This document shows positions 1-8,212 of a stretch of 64,000 nucleotides of DNA, in pieces. Origin of the DNA: Salipiger abyssi (GTDB lineage: Bacteria > Pseudomonadota > Alphaproteobacteria > Rhodobacterales > Rhodobacteraceae); contig NZ_JAEKIS010000010.1 of the NCBI RefSeq assembly GCF_017311415.1, forward strand, positions 62,001-126,000, given 5' to 3'. The position numbers and the translations under genes are program-made. Numbering within the stretch: the first letter of the stretch is position 1; each line of letters starts with the position of its first letter. The notes beneath the pieces were generated by a model. That model worked only from the letters and a program-made list of their open reading frames with translations, was not told the origin of the DNA and made no database searches.

Positions 1-620
1 AGCGGCGCGCCGGCGCATTTCATCTCGGTCACGGGACGGGTGAAAAGCCCCACGCCGCCGGTCTCGGTATAGGCCTGCGCCGCCTGCCAGGTCTTCGCGG
101 CGTAGTCCGGCCCGGCATAAAGCGCGCCGATGCCTTCCTTGCCCACGAGATCGAGGTCGAAGCCTTCGATGGCGGCATGGTCCAGCGTCAGGCCGGTGGC
201 GACCACGAGGTAATCGTAGCTCAGTACCTCACCGCCCTGCAACGCGACGGTCTTGGCCTCCGGGTCGATATTGGCGGCGAAGTCCTGCTTCAGTTCCACG
301 CCCGAGGGCAGCCAGTCGGTGGTCTGGCTCACGGAATAGTTGGGCGCCTTGAGGCCCGCCGCGATCAGCGAAAAGCCCGGCTGATACCAGTGTTCTTTGC
401 GGCCATCCACGATGGTGATGCGGGCGCCGTCGAGGCGGCGCACCAGCCGGTTGGCCAGCGCGGTGCCAGCGGCCCCCGCGCCCAGAATAACGATATGGGC
501 GCTTGTGGCGACCTGTGCCTGCACCTCTTGCGCGGTGCCCGCGGCGGCCAGCGCCCCGGCACCAGCGGCCAGCCCCAGGAACCCCCGGCGGCTCGGCCTG
601 AAATCTTTCATGTCGGTCAT
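1..620 (-). CDS. Sulfide:quinone oxidoreductase-like FAD protein, Tat-exported (3' end missing)
   Basis: Probable flavoprotein passing electrons from sulfide to the quinone pool. Only the first 206 residues are in the window. Residues 8-30 form a twin-arginine signal (PSRRGFLGLAAGAGALAAA), implying a periplasmic location. An FAD-binding Rossmann motif follows at about 43-57 (VILGAGAAGTALANRL). The visible part ends at KCAGAPL, whose Cys202 fits the conserved catalytic cysteine motif (KCAGAP) of type II sulfide:quinone oxidoreductases. The ATG at 618-620 has a strong upstream AGGAGGG. The gene lies downstream of cydX on the same strand, so its quinol product could feed the bd oxidase. A flavocytochrome c-type sulfide dehydrogenase is the main alternative. 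Confidence 0.8.
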   Translation of the reverse strand, partial: MTDMKDFRPSRRGFLGLAAGAGALAAAGTAQEVQAQVATSAHIVILGAGAAGTALANRLVRRLDGARITIVDGRKEHWYQPGFSLIAAGLKAPNYSVSQTTDWLPSGVELKQDFAANIDPEAKTVALQGGEVLSYDYLVVATGLTLDHAAIEGFDLDLVGKEGIGALYAGPDYAAKTWQAAQAYTETGGVGLFTRPVTEMKCAGAP

Positions 621-671
621 TGTTACCCTCCTCGACATATATAATTTTTGGAATTTTTATCCGGTGTCGCG

Positions 672-685
672 ATGACCCAGATCAA
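672..685 (-). promoter_or_regulatory. Degenerate FNR-like box upstream of the sulfide:quinone oxidoreductase gene
   Basis: Read on the minus strand this is TTGAT-CTGG-GTCAT. The left half matches the FNR consensus TTGAT-N4-ATCAA perfectly and the right half keeps TCA. Its centre is about 58 bp before the ATG at 620, and an A+T-rich stretch that could hold a -10 element (positions 638-662) lies between. It shares the TTGATCTGG core with the perfect box before cydA. Function is inferred only. Confidence 0.4.
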
Positions 686-771
686 TGTCGAGTTTCGTTT
701 GCTTGTTTTTCTTGCTGGAGTTTTTACCGGAGCCGGGCGAGCCGCACGCGTGGCCCGCCCCGCCCCTGCTC

Positions 772-798
772 CCGCTGTCAGGGACGAAGTGACAGCGG
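772..798 (-). terminator. Perfect 9-bp inverted repeat behind cydX
   Basis: CCGCTGTCA and TGACAGCGG form a perfect 9-bp stem around a 9-nt loop, 12 bp beyond the cydX stop codon. No clear U-tract follows, so it may be a weak terminator or a processing hairpin separating cydABX from the downstream flavoprotein gene. Confidence 0.45.
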
Positions 799-809
799 AA
801 TTCTGCGCC

Positions 810-947
810 TCAGCGCTTGTGCTTGCCGACCGGGCACTCGCCCTCGTCGGCGAGGCAGGCATCGACCCGCAGTTCCAGCCACATCGCGTTCAGAACCGCG
901 AAGAGCGCGGCCAGCGGCAGGCCGAGAAGCCAGGCAAAATACCACAT
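810..947 (-). CDS. cydX: Cytochrome bd oxidase small subunit CydX
   Basis: A 45-residue protein beginning MWYFAWLLGLPLAALFAVLN and continuing with MWLELR. This is the hallmark of the CydX/YbgT family, the single-helix subunit that stabilises the haems of the CydAB core. One transmembrane helix spans about residues 3-24, and a Cys-containing, Lys/Arg-rich tail follows. The ATG lies 15 bp after the cydB stop and has an AAGGAG Shine-Dalgarno, so it is the third gene of the cydABX operon. The tail (CLADEGECPVGKHKR) is longer than the minimal E. coli form and has two cysteines, whose role is unknown. Confidence 0.9.
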   Translation of the reverse strand: MWYFAWLLGLPLAALFAVLNAMWLELRVDACLADEGECPVGKHKR

Positions 948-962
948 GTTCTGTCTCCTTTC

Positions 963-2126
963 TCAGTAGACGCTGTCAGAGCTGCCGGTCACCTCATCCT
1001 CGGTGACCTTGCCCCAGAGCACTTTGTAGACCCATGCCGTGTAGAGCATGATCAGCGGCATGAAGATCACCGCCGCCACCAGCATCACGAACAGCGTCAG
1101 ATGCGAGGAAGTGGCATCCCACACGGACAGCGAGCTGGTGGGATCGACCGTCGAGGGCAGCACGAAGGGGAACATGGTCAGGCCGACGCTGGCGATGATG
1201 CCGGTGATGGCCAATTTCGACCACAGCAGGGTCGAGACCTCGTACCCCTCGCGTAGCCCACGCACCGCCATGGCGATGCCGGCAAAGCCCATCAGCGGCG
1301 CGATGGCGATCCAGGGCCGCTCGCCATAGGCCGCCAGCCACGACCCCCCGCGGGAGACTTCGTTGTAGAGCGGGTTCGACGGTCCGTCGGTGACCACCTC
1401 GCCGACCATGGCGAAACCGTCCACACCGAACGCAAGCCAGACCCCCGCCAGCGCGTAGGTCACCGCAGCGACGATGCCGGCAACCGTGCCGATGTTGCGG
1501 GCACGTATCTGCACCATGCCTTCGGTCTTCAGCGTCAGCCAGGCGGCGCCATGCATCAGAAGCATCGACAGCGACACCACGCCCGAGAGAATCGCGAAAG
1601 GCCGCAGCAGGCCGAGGAACTTACCGTAGAACGTGCCGTCATACATCGGCATCAGGTCTTCGGTCAGATGAAACGGCACGCCCAGCAGCACATTGCCCAC
1701 CGCCACACCAAAGAGCAGCGCCGGGGCCGCGCCGCCGACAAACAGCGCCCAGTCCCAATTGTTGCGCCAGCGCTGGCTGTCGCGCTTGGAGCGGTACTTG
1801 AAGCCCACGGGCCGCAGGATCAGCGCCGCGAGCACGGCGAACATCGCCAGGTAGAAGCCCGAGAAGCTCACCGCGTAGAGCGGTGGCCAGGCGGCAAAGA
1901 TCGCGCCGCCGCCCAGGATGAACCACACCTGGTTGCCTTCCCAGACCGGGCCGATGGTGTTGATCACCACGCGCCGCTCCACATCGGTCTTGCCGACGAA
2001 GGGCAGCAGCGCGCCGACGCCCATGTCGAACCCGTCGGTGAGCGCGAAGCCGATCAGCAGCACGCCCAGCAGGACCCACCAGACCACGCGCAGAAACTCG
2101 AAACTCAGAAATTCATGCAGGATCAT
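963..2126 (-). CDS. cydB: Cytochrome bd ubiquinol oxidase subunit II
   Basis: A 387-residue polytopic membrane protein. It pairs with CydA to form the quinol-oxidising, oxygen-reducing bd complex in the inner membrane. The N-terminus (MILHEFLSFEFLRVVWWVLL) and the early GFALTDGFDMGVGALLPF segment are typical of CydB. The segments VWEGNQVWFILGGGAIFAAW and HLTLFVMLVAAVIFMPLIML are also family-like. Length is close to the usual 380 residues. It starts 5 bp after the cydA stop and precedes cydX by 15 bp, so the three genes should be co-transcribed. Confidence 0.96.
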   Translation of the reverse strand: MILHEFLSFEFLRVVWWVLLGVLLIGFALTDGFDMGVGALLPFVGKTDVERRVVINTIGPVWEGNQVWFILGGGAIFAAWPPLYAVSFSGFYLAMFAVLAALILRPVGFKYRSKRDSQRWRNNWDWALFVGGAAPALLFGVAVGNVLLGVPFHLTEDLMPMYDGTFYGKFLGLLRPFAILSGVVSLSMLLMHGAAWLTLKTEGMVQIRARNIGTVAGIVAAVTYALAGVWLAFGVDGFAMVGEVVTDGPSNPLYNEVSRGGSWLAAYGERPWIAIAPLMGFAGIAMAVRGLREGYEVSTLLWSKLAITGIIASVGLTMFPFVLPSTVDPTSSLSVWDATSSHLTLFVMLVAAVIFMPLIMLYTAWVYKVLWGKVTEDEVTGSSDSVY

Positions 2127-2131
2127 GTGAC

Positions 2132-3772
2132 TTACTCCGCCGGTGTCGCACCAGAGGTGCGCGGATCAGAAGGATCGGCAAAAGGCCCTTTGCCATCATG
2201 GGTGCGCAGCCGGTGCTCGTGCCGCTCCAGCCAATGGTCGGTTTCCTCGACATCCATGTACGGGCCCTTGCGGATGTATTTGATCATCAGGCTCATCTCG
2301 ATGACGAACAGCACCGTGTAGAAGATCACGAAGCCTGCCAGTGTGATCAGCAGATCGCCGATGCTGAGATGACTGACCGAAAGCGCCGTCGGCAGCACGC
2401 CGTCCACCGTCCAGGGCTGGCGTCCGAACTCGGCCACGAACCAGCCCAGCTCCGCCGCGATCCAGGGCGCCGGGATGATGATCACCGCTGTGCGCAGCGC
2501 CCAGCGCGGGAACTGCATGGTGCGGAAATTCGACATCACGAAGAAATAGAGCATCACCGCGATAAAGCCGAAGCCCAGCCCGACCATGATGCGGAACGCC
2601 CAGAACAGCGGCGCGACGCCGGGAATGGTGTCTTCCGAGGCCTGCACGATCTGCGCCTCGGTGGCCTCGCGCGGGTCGTCGACATAACGTTTCAGCAGGA
2701 AGGCAAAGCCGAGATCCGCAGAATGATCCTCAAAGCTCAGCCGCACCGCCTCGGGGGTCGCATCGCGCTGTTCGCGGATCGTCATCAGGTTGTCGTAGGC
2801 GATGATGCCAGAGCGCACGCGGCGCTCGGCCTCGATGACCAGTTCGTTGATGCCGGGGATCTCCTGCGTCAGCGAGCGGGTGCCGATCAGGCCCATGGCC
2901 CAGGGGATATGGATGGCATAATGGGTCTCGCGCGCGGCCTTGTCGGGGAAGCCGACGAGGGTGAAGCTCGCGGGGGCCTCTTCGGTCTCCCACATCGCCT
3001 CGATGGCGGCGAGTTTCATCTTCTGGGTGTGCGAAGCGGAGTAGCCCGACTCGTCGCCCAGCACCACAACCGAGAGCGCCGCCGCGAGGCCAAAGCTTGA
3101 CGCAATCGCGATGGAGCGGCGCGCCAGCTCCGTATGCCGGCCCTTGAGCATGTACCAGGCCGAAACCCCCAGCACGAAGACCGAGGCGGTGACATAACCG
3201 GCGGAGACCGTGTGCACGAATTTCGCCTGCGCCACCTCGTTGAAGAGCACCTCGAAGAACGAGGTCATCTCCATCCGCATGGTGTCGGGATTGAACTGCG
3301 CGCCGACCGGATTCTGCATCCAGCCATTGGCGATCAGAATCCACAGCGCCGAGAAGTTCGAGCCGATGGCGACCAGCCAGGTCACGATCATATGCGCCAC
3401 TTTCGACAGCTTGTCCCAGCCGAAAAAGAACAGGCCCACAAAGGTCGCCTCCAGGAAGAAGGCCATCAGCCCCTCGATCGCCAGCGGCGCGCCGAAGATA
3501 TCCCCGACATAGTGGCTGTAATAGCTCCAGTTCATGCCGAACTGGAATTCCATGGTGATCCCTGTCGCGACACCCAGCACAAAGTTGATGCCGAACAAGG
3601 TGCCCCAGAATTTCGTCATCTGCCGCCAGATGGGACGGTTGGTCATCACATAGACCGTCTCCATGATCGCCACGAGGATCGACAGACCCAGTGTCAGCGG
3701 CACGAACAGGAAGTGATACATCGCCGTCATCGCAAATTGCAGGCGCGACAGCTCGACGATATCGAGCTCCAT
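2132..3772 (-). CDS. cydA: Cytochrome bd ubiquinol oxidase subunit I
   Basis: A 546-residue haem-carrying subunit of the bd oxidase. Predicted haem ligands match E. coli CydA: His20, His187 and Met396. The acidic pair E100/E108 (IEGLMAFFLEAT) corresponds to E99/E107, and the GRQPW quinol-oxidase signature is at 450-454. The Q-loop (about 250-380) is long, as in the E. coli type. AGGAG precedes the ATG. The leader of about 170 bp carries a perfect FNR box and a pair of direct repeats, pointing to oxygen-responsive control. No His/Met ligand is missing, so the enzyme should be functional. Confidence 0.97.
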   Translation of the reverse strand: MELDIVELSRLQFAMTAMYHFLFVPLTLGLSILVAIMETVYVMTNRPIWRQMTKFWGTLFGINFVLGVATGITMEFQFGMNWSYYSHYVGDIFGAPLAIEGLMAFFLEATFVGLFFFGWDKLSKVAHMIVTWLVAIGSNFSALWILIANGWMQNPVGAQFNPDTMRMEMTSFFEVLFNEVAQAKFVHTVSAGYVTASVFVLGVSAWYMLKGRHTELARRSIAIASSFGLAAALSVVVLGDESGYSASHTQKMKLAAIEAMWETEEAPASFTLVGFPDKAARETHYAIHIPWAMGLIGTRSLTQEIPGINELVIEAERRVRSGIIAYDNLMTIREQRDATPEAVRLSFEDHSADLGFAFLLKRYVDDPREATEAQIVQASEDTIPGVAPLFWAFRIMVGLGFGFIAVMLYFFVMSNFRTMQFPRWALRTAVIIIPAPWIAAELGWFVAEFGRQPWTVDGVLPTALSVSHLSIGDLLITLAGFVIFYTVLFVIEMSLMIKYIRKGPYMDVEETDHWLERHEHRLRTHDGKGPFADPSDPRTSGATPAE

Positions 3773-3827
3773 TTTTCGTCTCCTCGGTTTAGGTGGCCCC
3801 TGTCAGCTTCGCAGATCACTGTCTCAG

Positions 3828-3879
3828 CTTTGCGAAAAAACATGCACCACAGATTCATATTTATCTTTGCGCAAAAAAC
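3828..3879. repeat. Two near-identical CTTTGCG(C)AAAAAAC direct repeats in the cydA leader
   Basis: CTTTGCGAAAAAAC (3828-3841) and CTTTGCGCAAAAAAC (3865-3879) differ by one inserted C and start 37 bp apart. The second contains the palindrome TTTGCGCAAA (3866-3875). TTCGCAGA/TTCGCAGAG-like boxes flank them (near 3808 and 3884). They sit between the FNR box and cydA, where a second regulator could bind. The regulator is unknown. Confidence 0.5.
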
Positions 3880-3935
3880 CTATTTCGCAGAGTCAGATTT
3901 GAGGGTTTGCTACACCCGACTCAAAGGCTCATGAT

Positions 3936-3949
3936 TTGATCTGGATCAA
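3936..3949 (-). promoter_or_regulatory. Perfect FNR/FnrL box upstream of cydA
   Basis: TTGAT-CTGG-ATCAA is an exact match to the FNR consensus TTGAT-N4-ATCAA. It overlaps the cydC stop codon (3946-3948) and is centred 170 bp before the cydA ATG. A weak -10-like TAGCAA on the minus strand (about 3907-3912) lies at roughly class II activator spacing. This suggests that cydABX has its own oxygen-responsive promoter, separate from cydDC. Confidence 0.75.
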
Positions 3950-5625
3950 AAATATCGGTTTTTTGGAATATAGGTTTCGAGGGTCAGAACCCGGTCTGCC
4001 GCATCCAGCTCTGCCGCCCTGTGAGAGGCCGTCACAATAGCAGCCTCAGGCAGAAATTCCCGAACGCCGGAAAGCACTTGCCGTGCGGTCGGGCCGTCGA
4101 GACCCTCGGTCGGCTCATCCAGCAACAGCACCGCCGGGCGGCGCAGAAGTGCCCGCGCCAGCACCAGCCTGCGGGCTTGCCCGCCCGACAATCCGGCACC
4201 GCCCTCACCGAGTTGTGACCTCAACCCGCCGCGCGCGGAAACCGCCTCGTCGAGCGCCACGGCGCGCAGCACCGTAAGCGCCTTGTCTTCGGTCAGATCC
4301 GGATCGGCGAGCGCGAGGTTTTCCAGGATGCTGCCAGAGAGCAGCGCCGCACGCTGCGGCACCAGCGTCAGCGCATCGCGCAACGCCACCGTCTCCCAGT
4401 CGGGCAACGGTTTGCCGAGCAGCAAGGCCTCGCCCGCCGTGGCGGGCTCCAGCCCCGCCAGCACGTCGAAGAGCGTGCTCTTGCCAGCGCCGCTTTCGCC
4501 CCGGATCGCCAGCATCTCGCCGGGCATCACGGTAAAGGACAGATCGTGCAACAGCAGCCGCGTCCAGCCCGGGCGGGCAAGCGACAGGTGCCGCACCTCC
4601 AGCGCCGCGCCGGGCTGCGCGGGCTCTGCCGGGCCGGTGCGTTTCGGCAGGCGGTGCGGCGCGGGGTCGGCCATGACCCGCTCGGCGGCGTCGCGCATGC
4701 GACCGATCTCGGCCATGCCCCGGCGCAGCGGCAAGAGCGTCTCGGCCAGCGCGATGGAGATAAAGACCCCGATGGCCGCCCGCGCCGGGTCGAGCCCGCT
4801 ATCGACCACCAGCCAGCCCGCGAGCGCAAAGACCGCCGCCGTCACCAGAGCGACGATCACCGCGAGGATCATGCCCGCGCCGGTGTCGATGGCGTCGAGC
4901 CGGTCCATGGCGCCCCGCGCCTCGGCCTCGGTGTCGTCGAGCGCCCCCCGCCAGCGCGGCAGCGCGCCCTGAAGGATCGCCTCGCGCCGGCCCCGGAACA
5001 TCCCGATGGCGCGCTGGCGCAGGGTCTGCATCGCCTCTTCGGCCTGGCTGGAGGGCGTCAGCGTCGCGCGCCCCACCCGCCAGAGCACCACGCCTCCGCC
5101 CAGCAGATAACCCAGCGCAACAGAGGCCGCGACCGCATGCGAGGTCAGCGCCCAGAGCGCCACGAAGGCCGCGCCATGGGTAATCAGCGCCGCCGCCACC
5201 GGCAGCGCCAGCCGCAGCACCACGCCGTCGAGCGCATCCACATCCGCCGTGATCCGGGTCAGCGCCGCCGCCCCGCGCAGGCGGCGCAGCTCAGGCATGG
5301 AAAAGCGTTCCAGCCGCGCCAGCAGCGTCACCCGCAGCCGCGCCAGTGCCCGCAGCGTGGCATCGTGGGTCAGCAGCCGCTCGCCATAGCGCGCCGCCGC
5401 CCGGCCCAGCGCGAGAAAGCGCACGCCGGCGGAGGGGCGGAACACGTCGAAGGCGATGCCGATCCCCGCGAGCCCGGCGATGCCGGTGGCCGTGATGAAC
5501 CAGCCCGAAAGACCCAGCAGCGCCGCGCCCATGATCAGCACCGCCACGGCCAGAGCCGCGCCGCGCCACATCGCCCAGGGCTCGGCCTTCCAGAGCAGCC
5601 GCAGAACCTGCCAGAGCCGCCTCAT
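3946..5625 (-). CDS. cydC: Thiol reductant ABC exporter subunit CydC
   Basis: A 559-residue half-transporter. With CydD it exports cysteine/glutathione to the periplasm, which is needed to assemble cytochrome bd. An N-terminal transmembrane domain covers about 15-320. The nucleotide-binding domain has Walker A GESGAGKST, signature LSGGQARRL and Walker B VLLLDEPTEGLD. The start codon overlaps the cydD stop (ATGA), showing translational coupling. Its own stop codon lies inside the FNR box of the cydA promoter, so the last codons and the operator share bases. Confidence 0.94.
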   Translation of the reverse strand: MRRLWQVLRLLWKAEPWAMWRGAALAVAVLIMGAALLGLSGWFITATGIAGLAGIGIAFDVFRPSAGVRFLALGRAAARYGERLLTHDATLRALARLRVTLLARLERFSMPELRRLRGAAALTRITADVDALDGVVLRLALPVAAALITHGAAFVALWALTSHAVAASVALGYLLGGGVVLWRVGRATLTPSSQAEEAMQTLRQRAIGMFRGRREAILQGALPRWRGALDDTEAEARGAMDRLDAIDTGAGMILAVIVALVTAAVFALAGWLVVDSGLDPARAAIGVFISIALAETLLPLRRGMAEIGRMRDAAERVMADPAPHRLPKRTGPAEPAQPGAALEVRHLSLARPGWTRLLLHDLSFTVMPGEMLAIRGESGAGKSTLFDVLAGLEPATAGEALLLGKPLPDWETVALRDALTLVPQRAALLSGSILENLALADPDLTEDKALTVLRAVALDEAVSARGGLRSQLGEGGAGLSGGQARRLVLARALLRRPAVLLLDEPTEGLDGPTARQVLSGVREFLPEAAIVTASHRAAELDAADRVLTLETYIPKNRYF

Positions 5626-7274
5626 GTCGCGCCCTCCCCGATGGTCACGATGCGCCCCATGGCACCCGAAAGCGCCGGGTCGTGGGTGGCCACGATCACC
5701 GTGCAGCCCTCGGCAGCGAGCGCCGCCAGCGCGTCGATGATCGCCGCCCCGTTCGCGGCATCCAGATCGGCGGTCGGCTCGTCGGCGAGGATCACATCGG
5801 CCCCGGTCAGGAAGGCGCGGGCGAGCAGCAGCCGCCGTGCCTCGCCGCCCGAAACACCGGCGCCGGTCTCGCCCAGCACGGTCTCCAGCCCCTCGGGCAG
5901 CGCCGCGACGATGCCCTCGGCGCGCGCCTTGCGCAGCGCCGCGTCCATGTCGGCGCCAAGTTCATGCGGATCGAGAAAACGGCGCAGGGTCATGTCGGGC
6001 ACATGTATGCTCTGCGGCACATAGGCGACACGCGCGCGCCAGGCATCGGCGATCTCGCAGGCCAGCGCCTGCCCGGCCACCGTTACCTGACCCTCTTCCG
6101 GCGTCAGCAGCCCGGCGATCAGATCGAGCGCGGTGGATTTGCCGGTGCCGCTGGGGCCCGAGAGCGCCACGCTCTCGCCCGGCGCCACGTCGAGATCCGG
6201 CAGCGCGAGCAACTGGTCTCCGCGTCGCACCGATACGCCATGCAACGCGACGGAGGCCGGGCCGGCCAGCGGCTCGGCGCGGGCGCCCTGCCCTAGCACC
6301 GGCGTCGTCTCGTCCGCTTCCAGCGCATCCAGCTCGTCGGCCACCGCCTCGGCGGCGGCCTTGTCGTGCCAGGCGGCGGCGAGATCGCGCAGCGGCTGGA
6401 AATACTCCGGCGCCAGCAGCAGCAGGAAGACACCCTCTGCCAGCGTCAGCCCGGTGCCCCAGGTGCCGAAATTCACCTCGCCCAGCAGTGAGAACCCCAC
6501 ATAGACCGCCACCAGCGCCACGCCGATGGCCGAGAACAGCTCCAGCACCGTCGACGACAGGAACGCCACCCGCAGCACCGCCATGGTGCGCGCGCGCAGC
6601 CCTTCTGCCCGCGCCTCGAAGGCGGCGCGCGATGCGTCGCCCGCGTTCAGCAGCAGGATATCGGGCAGCGCGGCAATCCGGTCGATCAGCAGCGTGTTCA
6701 TATCGCCGATCTCGACCATCTGGCGGGCGCTGGCCTCTTTCGCGGCCATGCCCACCAGCGCCATGAAGACCGGGATCAGCGGCCCGGCGACGAGGAAAAT
6801 CACCCCGACCGCCCAGGACACGTAAAAGGCCAGCGCCAGGATCAAGAGCGGCACCAGTTTGGTGCGTGCCATGGCCGGGCGGTAACGGGTGATCCACGGT
6901 CCGAGAATGGCCAGTTTTTCGGTCAGCATCGCCGCCAGCGCAGCGGAGGAGGCCGCCGCGCCCGGGCGCCGAGCCTCGCGGGTCAGCAGCGCCTGCCGCA
7001 GATCGTGGATGACGCCATCGGCGGCGTGAAAGGCCAGCCGCGCGGCGATGCGGTCAGCGACCGCGCGGACAATCCCGATGACCGCAAAAGCCCCGGCGGC
7101 GGCAAGGCTTGCCTGCGGCGCGGCCTCTGTCACCCAGCCGCCAATGCCCCAGGCCAGCGCCAGCGCCTGCAAGGGCCAGAGCGCGGCGGCCAGCGCCGAG
7201 AGCAGCGCGGCGCGGCGCAGCGTGCCCTGAGCCTGTTTCGGCAACAGCCGGTCCGGTGACGTGCGTTTGGCCAA
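5622..7274 (-). CDS. cydD: Thiol reductant ABC exporter subunit CydD
   Basis: A 550-residue half-transporter partnering CydC, with a membrane domain (about 20-320) and an ATPase domain carrying GPSGTGKST, VSGGEARRL and VILADEPTADLD. The reading frame opens with TTG at 7272-7274. The frame upstream reaches a stop seven codons later without ATG or GTG, and the hydrophobic N-terminus fits this start, so TTG initiation is likely. The Shine-Dalgarno is poor (GGGG about 7 nt before). It begins 101 bp after the BKACE gene on the same strand, so a promoter probably lies in that gap. Confidence 0.93.
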   Translation of the reverse strand: MAKRTSPDRLLPKQAQGTLRRAALLSALAAALWPLQALALAWGIGGWVTEAAPQASLAAAGAFAVIGIVRAVADRIAARLAFHAADGVIHDLRQALLTREARRPGAAASSAALAAMLTEKLAILGPWITRYRPAMARTKLVPLLILALAFYVSWAVGVIFLVAGPLIPVFMALVGMAAKEASARQMVEIGDMNTLLIDRIAALPDILLLNAGDASRAAFEARAEGLRARTMAVLRVAFLSSTVLELFSAIGVALVAVYVGFSLLGEVNFGTWGTGLTLAEGVFLLLLAPEYFQPLRDLAAAWHDKAAAEAVADELDALEADETTPVLGQGARAEPLAGPASVALHGVSVRRGDQLLALPDLDVAPGESVALSGPSGTGKSTALDLIAGLLTPEEGQVTVAGQALACEIADAWRARVAYVPQSIHVPDMTLRRFLDPHELGADMDAALRKARAEGIVAALPEGLETVLGETGAGVSGGEARRLLLARAFLTGADVILADEPTADLDAANGAAIIDALAALAAEGCTVIVATHDPALSGAMGRIVTIGEGAT

Positions 7275-7375
7275 GAGATGCCCCGAAAAGTTCCGCTATC
7301 GGCCTGTCTTAGCCCCCGCACGGAACCGAGGCAAACGGCCTGCCCGCGTCACAGCGCCGCCCTTCGGGGCCGCGA

Positions 7376-8212
7376 TCAGGCGGCGCGGAGCCCCAGCATG
7401 CGCCGCGCCTGTTCCGGCGTCGCGATGGGGCGGCCATGGCGTTTCGCCACCTCCGCCGCCCGCGTCACCAGCGCCGCGTTGGAGGGGGCAAGCGTGTCGC
7501 GGTCGAGCCGGATATTGTCCTCGAGCCCGGTGCGCAGATGGCCACCGGCCGCCGCCGCCCATTCGTTGACCTCGATCTGATGCCGCCCGATCCCCGCCGC
7601 GCACCAGGGCGCCTCGGCGCCGAATAGCAGCTTCACCGTATCGACATAGATGTCGAACACCCGCTTGTCGGCGGGCATGGCGTTCTTCACGCCCATGACG
7701 AACTGCACATAGGGCGTGCCTTCGAGTGCGCCCCGGTCGGCCATCGCCTTGGCCTGATAGATATGCGAGAGGTCGAACGCCTCGATCTCGGGCTTCACCC
7801 CGTAGGTTTTCATCTCGGAGGCCAGCCACTCGACCAGATCCGGCGGGTTCTCGTAGACCCGCGTCGGAAAGTTGTTCGAGCCCACCGAGAGCGAGGCCAT
7901 GTCGGGGGCGAGCGGCAGCATGCCGCCGCGCGCCTGCCCGGCGCCGGAGCGCCCGCCGGTGGAAAGCTGCACGATCATGCCGGGGCATGCCGCCTCGATC
8001 CCCGCCTTCAGCTGCGCGAACCGCTCGGGATCCGAGGTCGGCTTGCCGTCGTCGTCGCGCACATGGCAATGGGCGATGGTCGCCCCCGCCTCAAAGGCCT
8101 CGCGGGTCGATGCGACCTGCTCCTCGACGGTGATCGGCACGGCGGGGTTGTCCGCCTTGGTGGGCAGCGATCCGGTAATCGCCACGCAGATGATACAGGG
8201 GGTTTCGCTCAT
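7376..8212 (-). CDS. Beta-keto acid cleavage enzyme (BKACE, DUF849)
   Basis: A 278-residue TIM-barrel enzyme of the DUF849/BKACE family. The family condenses a beta-keto acid with acetyl-CoA and releases acetoacetate plus a new CoA ester. The metal-binding set is visible: His48 and His50 in AHCHVR and Glu231 in HLRTGLED. They sit at almost the same positions as the zinc ligands His46, His48 and Glu230 of 3-keto-5-aminohexanoate cleavage enzyme. Its ATG overlaps the upstream hydrolase stop (ATGA). The neighbours are ring-cleavage enzymes, so beta-ketoadipate is the attractive substrate. That assignment is inference; beta-keto amino acids or dehydrocarnitine are alternatives. Confidence 0.85.
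   Translation of the reverse strand: MSETPCIICVAITGSLPTKADNPAVPITVEEQVASTREAFEAGATIAHCHVRDDDGKPTSDPERFAQLKAGIEAACPGMIVQLSTGGRSGAGQARGGMLPLAPDMASLSVGSNNFPTRVYENPPDLVEWLASEMKTYGVKPEIEAFDLSHIYQAKAMADRGALEGTPYVQFVMGVKNAMPADKRVFDIYVDTVKLLFGAEAPWCAAGIGRHQIEVNEWAAAAGGHLRTGLEDNIRLDRDTLAPSNAALVTRAAEVAKRHGRPIATPEQARRMLGLRAA

Noticed and set aside
648-1256. Plus-strand reading frame of 202 codons across cydX and the end of cydB
   Set aside because: It is antisense to two well-supported genes, is rich in Arg/His/Gln as GC-rich shadows are, and shows no domain.
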